Assembly: GCA_008081395.1 (NCBI GenBank)
Contig: VMCJ01000062.1
Coordinates: 1-50,887 of the forward strand
DNA from: Rhodospirillales bacterium
GTDB taxonomy: Bacteria > Pseudomonadota > Alphaproteobacteria > Bin95
Direction: 5' to 3'
DNA: 50,887 nt
Below are positions 26,307-35,952 of the stretch, one piece after another (the stretch's first letter is position 1; every line of letters begins with the position of its first letter). The notes beneath the pieces were generated by a model that did no database searches, was not told the DNA's origin, and saw nothing but the letters and a program-made list of their open reading frames with translations. A program made the translations under genes and the position numbers.

Positions 26307-28304
26307 TCAAACTTTGCCGAAGGTCGCAGCGAATGTCTTTCGCCGGCGACTACGCCAAACTGCAGCTATTATTGCGATGATGCCGACTGCTAATGGCATT
26401 CCAGCGATATTTGCAGCTTTTATCCAGCCATTTAGCTCTTCAACATCCGACCGAAGTGCAAACTGAACATCTCTCAACTCCTTGCGGATTCGAAGTACTT
26501 CTTCCTGAAATTTTTCTATCTGAGCTTTCTGCTCATCAGAAAGAACAATTCGTGCATCACCGGAAGGATCCGTTGCCTTGCGAACTTCTCCAAGTTGCTT
26601 TTCGGTGGACGCGAGACTTACCAGAAGTTCTTGCTCTTTCGCACGGAAGTCACGCTCAGCTTCACGCTGTATGTCTTCGATTAGGGTAAAAGGCCTTTGA
26701 AACCCACCCCTGCTGCGAAGGCTGATAAGGTCTGCAGAACCGGTCATATTGTCCAAGAGGTTCTGGAACCAAGCACCATTATTGGAGGTTGGGACGGAGA
26801 TCCGTTGACCAAACATATCGCGAACCTGAACCCAAAGTCCGTCAGCAAGCATATCAACATCGGCGGTCAGTACGATGTTCACATTGCTCTTAGCCTCTAA
26901 TAAATGCCTAGCCTTACGAACTTCCCAAATTTGTTCGGCTTTTGCCTTTTCCTCACCCTTAATGTCATCTTGATTAAGAGCTTTTGGCTTCGGCGGCCCT
27001 CCTGGGAACGCTGTTTTTGCCTTACCTACCAAGCGAGCAGAAATTACTTGTTTTCCATCCGCCTTCATATCATTAGCAACACCCAGGATATCTGGCTGTT
27101 GCCCTTGAATCCGGGCTACATCTACTGTCCCACCTTGGCTTGATGTTTGGATCAAGGGCTCAATTGTGAGACCATCACCTTTCTGGATGATATGTCCTGG
27201 CGATGCAATGCGGAAGGCCTCAAGCTGGCTTGTTGTAATGTCATCGCCAGAAAAATCGCCTTTTCGAATTTCCATCCAAAGTGGGTAAAGGACGGCTTGA
27301 ACTCTCGTTCGACTATCGTCAGGCACACGAACTTTTCGACCATTCTTCAAATCGCCGGCCAATACATCCGCTGGAATATCGACGCCCCAGGCATCCATAA
27401 GTTTTTGAATATTACGGGTAGACCCATAGTCTCCGCGCTGCCCACCCATACCAGGCGGACGGCTTGCATCCGCTTCTGAATGCGGATCAACAAAAATTAA
27501 AACTCTTCCTCCATTTAATACGAACTGATCAATTGCATATAGTGAAAGGTCAGAGAGTATCGGGGGGTGAATCAAAATTAGGAGATCGAGATTTATTGGA
27601 AGTTCTTCGGCCTGAGGAGGCAACTCAATGATATCAAACAAATTTTGTGCCTGAGCCCAAACCATCCAGCTGTCATCTGGGCCACCGCCAGGCAACACCA
27701 TAGCGCGGTTTCTCTGCGAACCCGCGATAGGTAACTTAGTGATTACTCCAATGCGAGGCTTCTCGGGATTTGCCAGGCCATAAACTAATCGGGCCAAGTC
27801 ATATTCAAGGAATTTTTCACGTTGTTCATCAAAAAATGGAATGGCTAGCTGACTATTTGTCGAATTAGTTCCAGCCAATCCGAAATAAACTGTCTCTCCT
27901 GTCTGATCTACAGGCACTCCCTTTAAACCAAAGCCTACAGCACGGTCCTCTACGTCAGTAAACGGCTCTGGGTCATAAACTTCCAACCGTATTTTACCGG
28001 CACTTTCAGCAGAAAACTCCTCGAGCATATCTTGGACACGCTGGCCATAGATCCCAAGCTGTGGAATTTCTCGTGACAAGCGGCTGGAAAAATAAAAGCG
28101 CAATGTTACAGGCTCATCCAAATTGGTAAGCACATTGCGGGTACCCTGCGACAAAGTAAAAAGACCGTCGTCTGTTAGATCAATTCGGCTTGATCTAAGG
28201 GCATTATTGGAAAGCATCACTGTTGCCACAAAACCAATAGCAATGACGGATAGGGTAAGCGCTACAAGTGCGCCGCTTCGCGTTTTACTTTGAGACATAT
28301 CCAT
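26307..28304 (-). CDS. GldG-like ABC auxiliary protein
   Basis: 665 residues from the ATG at 28304, which overlaps the permease stop as TGATG. An N-terminal membrane helix lies at ~13-33. Next is a periplasmic GldG/IflG-type region starting RIDLTDDGLFTLSQGTRNVL, then a coiled-coil stretch rich in Glu/Lys/Arg at ~565-630. A C-terminal helix GMPLAVGIIAIIAAVW is followed by a basic tail. Such proteins pair with an ABC-2 permease and ATPase. In Bacteroidetes they take part in gliding; in proteobacteria their role is unknown. Confidence 0.9.
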   Translation of the reverse strand: MDMSQSKTRSGALVALTLSVIAIGFVATVMLSNNALRSSRIDLTDDGLFTLSQGTRNVLTNLDEPVTLRFYFSSRLSREIPQLGIYGQRVQDMLEEFSAESAGKIRLEVYDPEPFTDVEDRAVGFGLKGVPVDQTGETVYFGLAGTNSTNSQLAIPFFDEQREKFLEYDLARLVYGLANPEKPRIGVITKLPIAGSQRNRAMVLPGGGPDDSWMVWAQAQNLFDIIELPPQAEELPINLDLLILIHPPILSDLSLYAIDQFVLNGGRVLIFVDPHSEADASRPPGMGGQRGDYGSTRNIQKLMDAWGVDIPADVLAGDLKNGRKVRVPDDSRTRVQAVLYPLWMEIRKGDFSGDDITTSQLEAFRIASPGHIIQKGDGLTIEPLIQTSSQGGTVDVARIQGQQPDILGVANDMKADGKQVISARLVGKAKTAFPGGPPKPKALNQDDIKGEEKAKAEQIWEVRKARHLLEAKSNVNIVLTADVDMLADGLWVQVRDMFGQRISVPTSNNGAWFQNLLDNMTGSADLISLRSRGGFQRPFTLIEDIQREAERDFRAKEQELLVSLASTEKQLGEVRKATDPSGDARIVLSDEQKAQIEKFQEEVLRIRKELRDVQFALRSDVEELNGWIKAANIAGMPLAVGIIAIIAAVWRSRRRKTFAATFGKV

Positions 28305-29038
28305 CAACCCGCTTTCTTGTAGTCAATAACTGCCATTGCCGCGAGCAGCCAAGCGGCTATGAGTGCAATGAAATAAACAAGATCCTTGAAAGCGATAACG
28401 CCTTTCACGATTTGATTGAAATGAGGCAAGATCGATATGTCCGCAATTGTATCAAGCACTGCCTTTCCTACGAATTCCGAGATCAAATCAGTAAGAAAAC
28501 CTGCTCCACCAGCAGTGAAAATAAATGCGACCGTAACGGTGAGCACAAAAGCAATCACTTGGTTCTTAGTTGCCGCGGAGAGGCAAGAGCCAATTGCCAA
28601 GTACCCCCCCGCCATAAGGAAAGAAGCTAAATAACTGGCTAAAATTACACCATTATCCGGCTGACCGAGAATGTTGACAGTCATCCACATGGGGAAGGTT
28701 AGAGAAAGAGCAAGCCCCAGGAACAGCCATGCTGCTAGAAACTTTCCTAGAACTGCCGCCCAAAGCGGGATCGGCAGCGTCAAAAACAACTCTATAGTTC
28801 CTTGACGCCTCTCCTCTGCCCATAGACGCATTGAAAGTGCTGGGGCGAAGAAAAGATAAAGCCATGGATGGAAATTAAAAAACACTTGGAGATCTGCATT
28901 ACCACGCTCCAAGAAATAACCAACGAAGAAGGTAAAAGCGGCGCTTACTGCAAGAAAAATAACTAGAAAAATAGCCGCTATCGGAGTTGCAAAATATCCT
29001 GCAAATTCTCGCTTTGCTACAGTGTAAAGAGCACCCAT
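28304..29038 (-). CDS. ABC-2 type transporter permease (GldF-like)
   Basis: 244 residues from the ATG at 29038, which overlaps the ATPase stop as TGATG. About six membrane helices are present. It begins VAKREFAGYFATPIAAIFLVIF and has the family block HPWLYLFFAPALSMRLWAEERRQGTIELFLTLPI (residues ~56-88, in two parts). It should form the membrane part of the ABC system with the upstream ATPase. The GldG-like gene is coupled downstream. Confidence 0.92.
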   Translation of the reverse strand: MGALYTVAKREFAGYFATPIAAIFLVIFLAVSAAFTFFVGYFLERGNADLQVFFNFHPWLYLFFAPALSMRLWAEERRQGTIELFLTLPIPLWAAVLGKFLAAWLFLGLALSLTFPMWMTVNILGQPDNGVILASYLASFLMAGGYLAIGSCLSAATKNQVIAFVLTVTVAFIFTAGGAGFLTDLISEFVGKAVLDTIADISILPHFNQIVKGVIAFKDLVYFIALIAAWLLAAMAVIDYKKAG

Positions 29039-30000
29039 CAAGCTGCCTCCCGCTTGTCAGAGCTTACTGTGAGCTGTCGGAAAAGATCTTCCAGCGCAGT
29101 TGCTTCAGGGCGAATCGAAACTATGTCCAATTTCTCTTCGGAGAGACAATTTGTGACTATACTTAAAATTAATTTCCCACGAACAGGCACCACGATCAAC
29201 TTAATCAAACCATCTGCCAGAGTTTGAGAGCGAACCTCTTGCACTTGGTCTTGAGCCTCTAAAATTGAAAGCGCTTGCGAAACTTTTTCATTCGGCAAAA
29301 CAACGGAAAGAGCATTGAAAAGAGGAGAACGCTCTGCCAACTGGCCGGGAGCGCCGTCGGCGATGACTTTTCCATCGGCTATGATGACGGCACGCGAGCA
29401 TATAGCGTCAACCTCTTCTAAAATGTGCGTAGAGATAATGATTGCTTTGTTCGGAGCTATTTCTCGGATTAATTCACGAACCTCGTGCTTCTGATTGGGA
29501 TCCAAACCATCCGTTGGCTCATCTAAGATCAATACTTCTGGATCATGAAGAAGTGCTTGAGCAAGGCCAACTCGACGCTTGAAACCTTTTGACAAGGTAT
29601 CAATCGGCTGCATCACAACAGATTGAAGATTTGTTCGCTCAATAGATTCAATGATCCTTTTTTGGCGGAGATCTGAGGGCAGATTACGCACCTCAGCACA
29701 GAAATGGAGCAAACTCCATGGCGTCATATCGGGATAGAGCGGCGCCCCTTCAGGAAGGTAACCAAGCACTTTACGCGCAGACATAGCCGCTGTTGCCACA
29801 TCGTATCCGGCTATAGAAGCGCGACCAGCGGATGGTCTCAAAAAACCTGTCAGCATCTTCATCGTTGTTGATTTACCAGCACCGTTAGGTCCCAGGAAAC
29901 CTAGGACTTCACCGCGCTTTACCGTTAGCGAAACATTATCAACAGCTCGCTTCTGACCAAAATCTTTAACAAGATGATCGGCCACTATCATGTCCGTCAT
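29038..30000 (-). CDS. ABC transporter ATPase (GldA-like)
   Basis: 320 residues. It has Walker [10 protein letters not shown] near residue 38, signature LSKGFKRRVGLAQAL, Walker B LILDEPTDGLDPNQ and a switch region ISTHILEE. The C-terminal ~90 residues form an extra domain common in ABC-2 exporters of this type. First gene of the operon, followed by the coupled permease. The 415 bases upstream have no gene, so the operon promoter is probably there. Confidence 0.95.
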   Translation of the reverse strand: MTDMIVADHLVKDFGQKRAVDNVSLTVKRGEVLGFLGPNGAGKSTTMKMLTGFLRPSAGRASIAGYDVATAAMSARKVLGYLPEGAPLYPDMTPWSLLHFCAEVRNLPSDLRQKRIIESIERTNLQSVVMQPIDTLSKGFKRRVGLAQALLHDPEVLILDEPTDGLDPNQKHEVRELIREIAPNKAIIISTHILEEVDAICSRAVIIADGKVIADGAPGQLAERSPLFNALSVVLPNEKVSQALSILEAQDQVQEVRSQTLADGLIKLIVVPVRGKLILSIVTNCLSEEKLDIVSIRPEATALEDLFRQLTVSSDKREAA

Positions 30001-30415
30001 GACATTCGCCTCCCTAGGCGTCTTAACTTTTTCATGAACCTGCGCACCTAAGATTTGTCCTGTGTAAGGTCAAACGCTTGAGAAAAGGCGCAGCAAATCT
30101 CATTGCAATATGGTTCTAAAACCAGCTTTTACTAGGGTAGCTGGCGCCTGTCCAATTGGGCTGAGAATTAAATTTTGTTAACAAAGGCACATCGGCAGAG
30201 CCCAGATCTAATTCTATGCTGTACTTCACTTGGAAACCCTGGATTGCCCAGTCAATTAACCAAGAAATTGCAGCAATGTTCATAAACTGTCGTTTTTAAA
30301 AGGAGTTTGCTCAAGCTTTTCGCTAAAGTGCAAAAAGCATGTTTATTCAACATCTAAGAATGGAAAAAGCCCAGAAGCAGAGCTTCTGGGCTTCCTAACC
30401 GGCTATGTTGTTTCG
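30001..30415. other. Gene-free interval between ABC operon and Bax inhibitor gene
   Basis: 415 bases with no supportable gene. It holds the upstream region of the minus-strand ABC operon and, at its right end, the terminator of the Bax inhibitor-1 family gene. No riboswitch, tRNA or repeat was recognised. Confidence 0.5.
30362..30393 (-). terminator. Rho-independent terminator of the Bax inhibitor-1 gene
   Basis: On the minus strand AAGCCCAGAAGC and GCTTCTGGGCTT form a perfect 12-base-pair stem with a 3-base loop. The stem runs directly into a TTTTT tract (stem 30367-30393, T tract down to 30364). It lies about 23 bases past the stop of the BI-1 family gene. This is the clearest intrinsic terminator in the window. 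Confidence 0.9.
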
Positions 30416-31132
30416 TTATTCCCGGTTGCCTAACAAAGCAAGCAAGAACTGGAACATATTTACGAAATCAAGGTAAAGAGCCACAGCACCCATTATGGCC
30501 ATTTTGCCGGCCGTTTCATAGCCATGACCTTCGTGATATTGCTCTTTAATGCGTTGAGTGTCCCAAGCCGTCAAACCTGTGAAGATAAGAACTCCCAAAA
30601 TAGAGATAGCAAATTGCATAGCGGAGCTTTGAGTAAAGATATTCACGATCATGGCAATCAAAAGACCAATGAGGCCCATGAACAAAAATGAACCCATTTT
30701 CGCAAGATCACGCTTAGTCGTGTAACCATACAAACTGGTGGCGGCAAACATTCCTGCCGTGATGAAGAAAACTTTAGCTATCGATCCACCCGTATAAACT
30801 AGGAAGATTGAGGCCATAGATACGCCCATTGCCGCTGCAAATGCCCAAAAAACCATTTGAAGCGTTGAAAAGGACATTTTTTGAACACCAAAACTTAGCA
30901 CCAAAATAAATGCTAAAGGCGCCAACATTGCTATCCATTTCAGTGGAGTAAAGAAGATTAACTCAACGGCTGCTTGGCTATTAGCGATACCAAAGGCCAC
31001 AAGGCCCGTTAAAATTAAGCCTGCGCACATGTAATTGTAGACACGCAGCATGTGGGCGCGAAGACCAGCATCATAGGCATCAGTGGCTACTGAACTGCCA
31101 GCTCGCATGTAGTCACGGTCTTGAAGAGCCAT
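30416..31132 (-). CDS. Bax inhibitor-1/YccA family membrane protein
   Basis: 238 residues from the ATG at 31132, with ACAGGGA about 9 bases upstream; an in-frame TTG at 31150 is weaker. Seven hydrophobic segments are present. Family blocks are LRVYNYMCAGLILTGLVAFG, YTGGSIAKVFFITAGMF and GLTAWDTQRIKEQY, and an acidic Asp in the last helix (ALYLDFVNMFQFLLALLG) is typical. Bacterial members are inner-membrane proteins; BsYetJ is a pH-sensitive calcium leak channel and E. coli YccA modulates FtsH. It is monocistronic, ending at a strong terminator. Confidence 0.95.
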   Translation of the reverse strand: MALQDRDYMRAGSSVATDAYDAGLRAHMLRVYNYMCAGLILTGLVAFGIANSQAAVELIFFTPLKWIAMLAPLAFILVLSFGVQKMSFSTLQMVFWAFAAAMGVSMASIFLVYTGGSIAKVFFITAGMFAATSLYGYTTKRDLAKMGSFLFMGLIGLLIAMIVNIFTQSSAMQFAISILGVLIFTGLTAWDTQRIKEQYHEGHGYETAGKMAIMGAVALYLDFVNMFQFLLALLGNRE

Positions 31133-31380
31133 AATTATTTCCCTGTTCAAGTTGTTTTTTAGGTGGGGATTTTTGCCGCTGTATCCGACCTAGTTTTTTT
31201 TGCCCCTCTCTAATATCGGGATATCAGAGGCCAAGATCAAGGATTTGTTGAATAAATTACACGCAGGCCTTGTGTTTTATCAAATATTTGAGCGTATTTT
31301 TTTAGTAGCAAAAAGGAATTAATTACGTATCCAGCTACAAAGATATTACTGCCGGCGCTTTAAGCCACCAAATCTGAAAC

Positions 31381-32868
31381 CTATCGTTTATTGGATTTAA
31401 AAAATAAAACAATTGGAGCGGCAATCGCAGGCGCAATTGTCATAAGATGAAAAGCATTTATATAGCCTGCCATTACAGCTTGCCTCCGAACCTCCTCTTG
31501 GGCCACCACAGCAAAGCTTCTGCTGCTAACGTCCCCAAATCGCTGCACCCAAGGTTCAAGAAGCTCCGCATTAAAAACCGAGACATAACCGATCAGGTTT
31601 GAATAAGCCTCTGCAGCAGAATTCAAAAATACGACAAATGTAATAGCAATAAAGAGGCTGCTACCCATCATTCGAAGCAGACTAAAAATAGCATTGCCTT
31701 GGGTTAATAAGCGCGTTTCCAAGGTTGAGAAAGCCAGGGCAGCCATTGGCGTGTAAGCTAAACCAAAGCCAAATCCATGAAGGAGATTAGTCCACATAAC
31801 CTCATTTTCTGTCATATTCATATCAAGCTGACCCATCCATGCACCTGCTGCTGCTTGGATAAGTAAACCTGCTGCCAACGTAGCTTTGGCATTAATGCGT
31901 GTAAGTTGGGCCACAACAAAAAAGCTAATAAAGTTTCCAACCCCGCGCATCGCTATCAGAACCCCGATAATGGATTCCGGGTACCCTCGCAGGTCCTGCA
32001 ACAATGGAGGGAATAACGCCATTGGCGTGAATTGCATCATCCCCATAACGAGGGCGAAAAATATTCCGAGCACAAAATTACGATCTTTAAAAACTGCGCC
32101 CTCAAACAAAGGTGTTGGTGAGAGGCGAGAATGAATAACGAAAAAATAAATACACGCCGCGGCTACGCAGGACTGAATAACTATCTCAGTGGAGTCGAAC
32201 CAGTCTTCTCTCTGCCCTCTGTCAAACACCAGCTGCAGACATCCAACTGCTATAGCAATCAGCCAAAAACCAATAAAATCAAATCGCCGCGCAGCTCCTT
32301 TCTCCTCATTGCCAAGTGAAAGTATTACAGGCAAACACGCGAGGGCGCCGAGCGGTAGGATCATATAGAACGACCACCGCCACCCTAATAAGTCAGCAAC
32401 CACTCCTCCAAAGGTTGGCCCTAATATCGGCCCCATCACTCCTCCAACACCCCACATCATCAATGCCATGGGATGCTGTGCACGCTCAAAGCGAGCAAGG
32501 ATAATTGACTGACCAAGTGGGAATATGGGGGCGCCAAGAGCGCCTTGAATGACCCGAAAAACAAGAAGTGTTTCAAGACTTTCAGCCAAGCCACAAGCGA
32601 CTGAAGCAAGCGTGAAACCTATCACCGAACCTAGCATAAGGCGCCGCCAACCTAGCTTACCTGCGAGCCAGCCGGTAAGGGGGGTTGCTGCAGCAGTTGC
32701 CACAAGATTGAGCGTTAGCACCCAAGCAATTTGATCTTGAGTTGCAGAGAGGGCACCTTTCATTTGAGGCAGAATCACTGTGACACTAGTCACCGTAGCG
32801 CCAAACAGGACAGTGCATGCTTGGACTGTTGCCAGCGTTAGCCACTGCTTGCCCGTGAAGCCCATCAT
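31381..32868 (-). CDS. DHA2-family (EmrB/QacA-like) MFS exporter
   Basis: 495 residues with about 14 membrane helices. Motif A-like GWLAGKLGWRRLMLGS is near residue 65. Motif C GVGGVMGPILGPTFGGVVAD is near residue 140, a mark of drug:H+ antiporters. RVIQGALGAPIFPLGQSII also fits EmrB. It would export hydrophobic compounds using the proton gradient. No emrA-type adaptor or regulator gene is adjacent, so the partner and substrate are unknown. A second ATG at 32865 is equivalent. Confidence 0.93.
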   Translation of the reverse strand: MMGFTGKQWLTLATVQACTVLFGATVTSVTVILPQMKGALSATQDQIAWVLTLNLVATAAATPLTGWLAGKLGWRRLMLGSVIGFTLASVACGLAESLETLLVFRVIQGALGAPIFPLGQSIILARFERAQHPMALMMWGVGGVMGPILGPTFGGVVADLLGWRWSFYMILPLGALACLPVILSLGNEEKGAARRFDFIGFWLIAIAVGCLQLVFDRGQREDWFDSTEIVIQSCVAAACIYFFVIHSRLSPTPLFEGAVFKDRNFVLGIFFALVMGMMQFTPMALFPPLLQDLRGYPESIIGVLIAMRGVGNFISFFVVAQLTRINAKATLAAGLLIQAAAGAWMGQLDMNMTENEVMWTNLLHGFGFGLAYTPMAALAFSTLETRLLTQGNAIFSLLRMMGSSLFIAITFVVFLNSAAEAYSNLIGYVSVFNAELLEPWVQRFGDVSSRSFAVVAQEEVRRQAVMAGYINAFHLMTIAPAIAAPIVLFFKSNKR

Positions 32869-33189
32869 GCCAGTTTGGTAGCTCCTAATTTTAAGATGTC
32901 ATAAGCCAAAACGTGTGTTGCAAATCTACGCGGCTTGATTTTCTAAATCAGCTTAAAAGCGACTAGAGTTAAAATGCACTCTTTTCATGTAAGGCAATAA
33001 CTAAAAAATTTTCTCAAACCTTTTTTATTTACAGCTTCTTTTTCAAACCCGCCGGCTTCTGCTTGTTGGAGTCATTCAACATAGCCGATAGCACTTGTGC
33101 TTTTACTAGCGGATAATTGGTCGGATTGCCTCCATAACAATCACAGTGCAGGCTTCCTATAGCGAATATAAATTTAAAGCGAGAAGACT
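32869..33189. other. Intergenic region between divergent MFS and SDR genes
   Basis: 321 AT-rich bases with no supportable gene. It must hold the promoters of both divergent genes, but no distinct -35/-10 pair, operator or repeat stood out. Confidence 0.45.
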
Positions 33190-34023
33190 ATGGGAGAACT
33201 TGACGGCAGAGTTGCAGTAATCACTGGTGGCGCCAGCGGAATAGGTGAAGCAACAGTAAAACTTTTCGTGGAAGAGGGTGCCCGCGTTATAATAGCTGAT
33301 ATGCAGCGTGAACGGGGAGAAGCGCTTGCTTCGTCTCTAGGCGACCAAGCAGTTTTTACACACTGCGAAGTAAGGCAAGAAAATCACATTAAAACGGCCG
33401 TTGGTCTTGCAGTCGAACGATGGGGAAGACTCGATTGTATGTTCAATAATGCAGGCTTCGGAGGCGCTTTAGGCCCACTTGAAGATATACCCGTTGAAGA
33501 ATTCGATATGACTTTTGATGTTCTGGTGAAGGGTGTTTTTCTAGGCATCAAACACGCTACTCCCATCATGCGCAGCCAAGGCTCTGGCTCTATAATTAAC
33601 ACTGGGTCAATTGCAGGGGTGACAGTCGGGCGAGGGCCATTGGTATATTCTGCCGCTAAAGCAGCGGTTATTCACATGACTAAAACTGCGGCCATGCCGC
33701 TTGGTGAAAATTCAATACGCTGCAACTGCATTTGCCCAGGTGCAATTGCTACCCCGTTGTCCGCAAATACTGTTGGAAGACCCGACAGTCTTATAGACGA
33801 CAAAATTGATGATTACCGTCATCAGCAACCAATCCCCCGGCCTGGTGTTCCTAAAGACATTGCTGATCTTGCCTTGTTCTTAGCGAGTGACCGCTCAACC
33901 TTTATCACGGGGCAAGCAATCGTTGTGGACGGTGCAGGGGCTAGCGGTGTTTTCTGGGCAGATCAAAAACTGGCCTACAAAACCCACCGACCACTCAGAG
34001 TATATAACCCAGACTTAGATTGA
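33190..34023 (+). CDS. SDR-family oxidoreductase
   Basis: 277 residues. It has TGGASGIGEA at the N-terminus, NNAGFGG, Ser in TGSIAG, Tyr-Ser-Ala-Ala-Lys as YxxxK, and ITGQAIVVDGAGASGVFWA near the C-terminus followed by a ~20-residue tail. A GAGAAG ribosome site lies upstream of the ATG. It is alone on its strand. Its last nine bases overlap the end of the convergent hydroxyacid dehydrogenase gene. Confidence 0.92.
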   Translation: MGELDGRVAVITGGASGIGEATVKLFVEEGARVIIADMQRERGEALASSLGDQAVFTHCEVRQENHIKTAVGLAVERWGRLDCMFNNAGFGGALGPLEDIPVEEFDMTFDVLVKGVFLGIKHATPIMRSQGSGSIINTGSIAGVTVGRGPLVYSAAKAAVIHMTKTAAMPLGENSIRCNCICPGAIATPLSANTVGRPDSLIDDKIDDYRHQQPIPRPGVPKDIADLALFLASDRSTFITGQAIVVDGAGASGVFWADQKLAYKTHRPLRVYNPDLD

Positions 34024-34995
34024 AGGTGTGAGAGCTTCTGGATTTATAACGTTTATCGGTTTTCCAGCTTCAAACGCGTTCACTTGATCAAAAATATCAC
34101 TGAATTGAAGCTCAAACTCATCTTCGGTTACATATCCTATATGAGGCGTACATACGACATTAGGATGATTTGCTAATGGGTCATTCTCGTCATGAAGGGG
34201 CTCATTCTCAAATACGTCTATAGCGGCAGAGCCAGGACGCCCTGCGTTGAGTGCTGCTAATAATTGATTAGGCTCCACCAGCTCAGCTCTAGACGTATTC
34301 ACAAATAAGCTGTCTGGCCTCATCCAAGCCAGATCTTGTGCTGTGATTAGCCCTTGTGTGGCTGAATTTAACCGCACATGGATGCTAATTATGTCTGGCT
34401 CAGAAAAGAATGCTTTTCGGCTTTCCGCAACCCTCACTCCATCTGCTTTGGCTCGCAATCGGCCTGCTTCAGATCCCCACCAAATCACCTGAAGTCCAAA
34501 AGCTTTTGCATATTCAGCAACTAACTTTGCAATGCGGCCATATCCGAAAAGACCGAGGGTTCGCCCTCTAACCGACTTCCCAACACCCATTTGCCATTTG
34601 CCCGCTTTTAGAGAAGCCTGCTGCTCTGGAATTTGTCGCATTGCTGCCAAAATAAGAGCCCATGTCAGCTCGGCCGTGGCAAAGGATGGAGTATCGGCAT
34701 GCTGACTTGAACAGAGAAGCACGCCTCTTTCAGTCAGTGCATTTAGGTCAATATGTGGCCAGACACTGCGCTGACTCACGAGTTTTAGGTTAGGTAATCG
34801 ATCGATTAATGCCTTTCGAATTGCCGTCCTCTCACGAAATAAACATAAAGCCTCTGCATCTGCTAGCCGTTTAGCAAGAGTATCAACGTCATCTGTGTGA
34901 TCATTCCAAATTGTTGTCTGATGGCCCTCCATCTTCTTGTAACAATCCAGCTGACGAAGGGTATCAAACCAGTCATCTAAAATGTGGACACGCAA
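34015..34995 (-). CDS. D-2-hydroxyacid dehydrogenase family protein
   Basis: About 326 residues if started at the TTG at 34995, giving an N-terminus (M/L)RVHILDDW like family members. TTG 35010 or upstream frames are alternatives, all overlapping or abutting the upstream lyase gene. The NAD-binding motif is LGLFGYGRIAKLVAEYA near residue 142. The catalytic Arg is in VNTSRAELV, the Glu in VFENEPL and the His in CTPHIGY. The protein should reduce a 2-keto acid or oxidise a D-2-hydroxyacid. It is translationally linked to the CitE-like lyase, whose product (glyoxylate, pyruvate or similar) could be its substrate. Confidence 0.85.
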   Translation of the reverse strand: MRVHILDDWFDTLRQLDCYKKMEGHQTTIWNDHTDDVDTLAKRLADAEALCLFRERTAIRKALIDRLPNLKLVSQRSVWPHIDLNALTERGVLLCSSQHADTPSFATAELTWALILAAMRQIPEQQASLKAGKWQMGVGKSVRGRTLGLFGYGRIAKLVAEYAKAFGLQVIWWGSEAGRLRAKADGVRVAESRKAFFSEPDIISIHVRLNSATQGLITAQDLAWMRPDSLFVNTSRAELVEPNQLLAALNAGRPGSAAIDVFENEPLHDENDPLANHPNVVCTPHIGYVTEDEFELQFSDIFDQVNAFEAGKPINVINPEALTPSI

Positions 34996-34999
34996 TTCT

Positions 35000-35881
35000 T
35001 CAATTCCCAAGTGCTTTAATTGCGGCAGCTTTAGCAAGAATGCGCCGAGCCTGCACTGCGTGCAGATTTTCAATTAATTTCCCGTTAAGCGTCGCGACCC
35101 CTTGGCCTGTTGCTATTGCTGTCTCATAGGCTTCAACGACTTTTTCTGCGTTCTCTATTGCCTTTGGGTCAGGACCAAACCAAGCATTCGCCGGCGCAAC
35201 TTGTTTAGGATGAATTAATGTCTTCCCATCAAAACCCATATCAACAGCCTGCCGGCAATGGACCTCAAATTCTTCATCATCCGCTAGATTTAAATGAACG
35301 CCATCAAGGACGCTCCTACCGTGTGCGCGAGCCGCTAAAAGAACTAAACCAAAACTAGTGAAGAATGGAATTCGTTCCGGCGTATGGTTTGCTGTGAGGT
35401 CAACGGCCAGGTCAGAAGTACCCATTACTAAGACTGTAAGCTTTGAGTTTGCGGCTATTTCTTCGACACGAAGAACGCCTTTTGGCGTCTCTATCATAGC
35501 CCATAGCCATAAATTTTCTGGCGCGCCTGAATCTGCTAGAATTTGGGCCGCCTCTTCCAGCATTTTGGTGGACTCCACCTTTGGAATGACAACTGCATGA
35601 GCTCCTGATCGGGCTATAGCCTGGAGGTCTTCTTTACCCCATGGGGTGTCTAGTCCATTTGCCCTTATAGCAATCTCCCGCCTTCCATATTCACCCGAGA
35701 GCGCTGCTTGCACAGCCATTCCTCGTGCATCAGCCTTAGCGTCTGGAGCAACAGCATCCTCTAAGTCGAAAATAAGTGCATCAGCCGGCAAGCTTTTTGC
35801 TTTTTCGAGAGCTGAGGCGCGAGATGCAGGCATGTAGAGGACGCTGCGTCGCGGGCGTAAGACTTCCTCTTCTTGAGACAT
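35000..35881 (-). CDS. HpcH/HpaI aldolase / CitE-like CoA ester lyase
   Basis: 293 residues of TIM-barrel CitE type. RRSVLYMPASRASALEKA is at the N-terminus, LIFDLEDAVAPDAK with acidic Mg ligands near residue 38, VVIPKVES, LWAMIETPKGV with the Glu ligand, and FDGKTLIHPKQV near residue 218. The family cleaves malyl-, citramalyl- or beta-methylmalyl-CoA, or related esters, into acyl-CoA plus an oxo acid. AGGAGC lies 8 bases before the ATG. The downstream hydroxyacid dehydrogenase gene begins within or at its end. Confidence 0.9.
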   Translation of the reverse strand: MSQEEEVLRPRRSVLYMPASRASALEKAKSLPADALIFDLEDAVAPDAKADARGMAVQAALSGEYGRREIAIRANGLDTPWGKEDLQAIARSGAHAVVIPKVESTKMLEEAAQILADSGAPENLWLWAMIETPKGVLRVEEIAANSKLTVLVMGTSDLAVDLTANHTPERIPFFTSFGLVLLAARAHGRSVLDGVHLNLADDEEFEVHCRQAVDMGFDGKTLIHPKQVAPANAWFGPDPKAIENAEKVVEAYETAIATGQGVATLNGKLIENLHAVQARRILAKAAAIKALGN

Positions 35882-35952
35882 GTAAGAGCTCCTGCGCTAT
35901 AATTTTGATAAACTGTTGATAGCGCTAGGGCGGGAATGAAGAAAGGCGGTTG

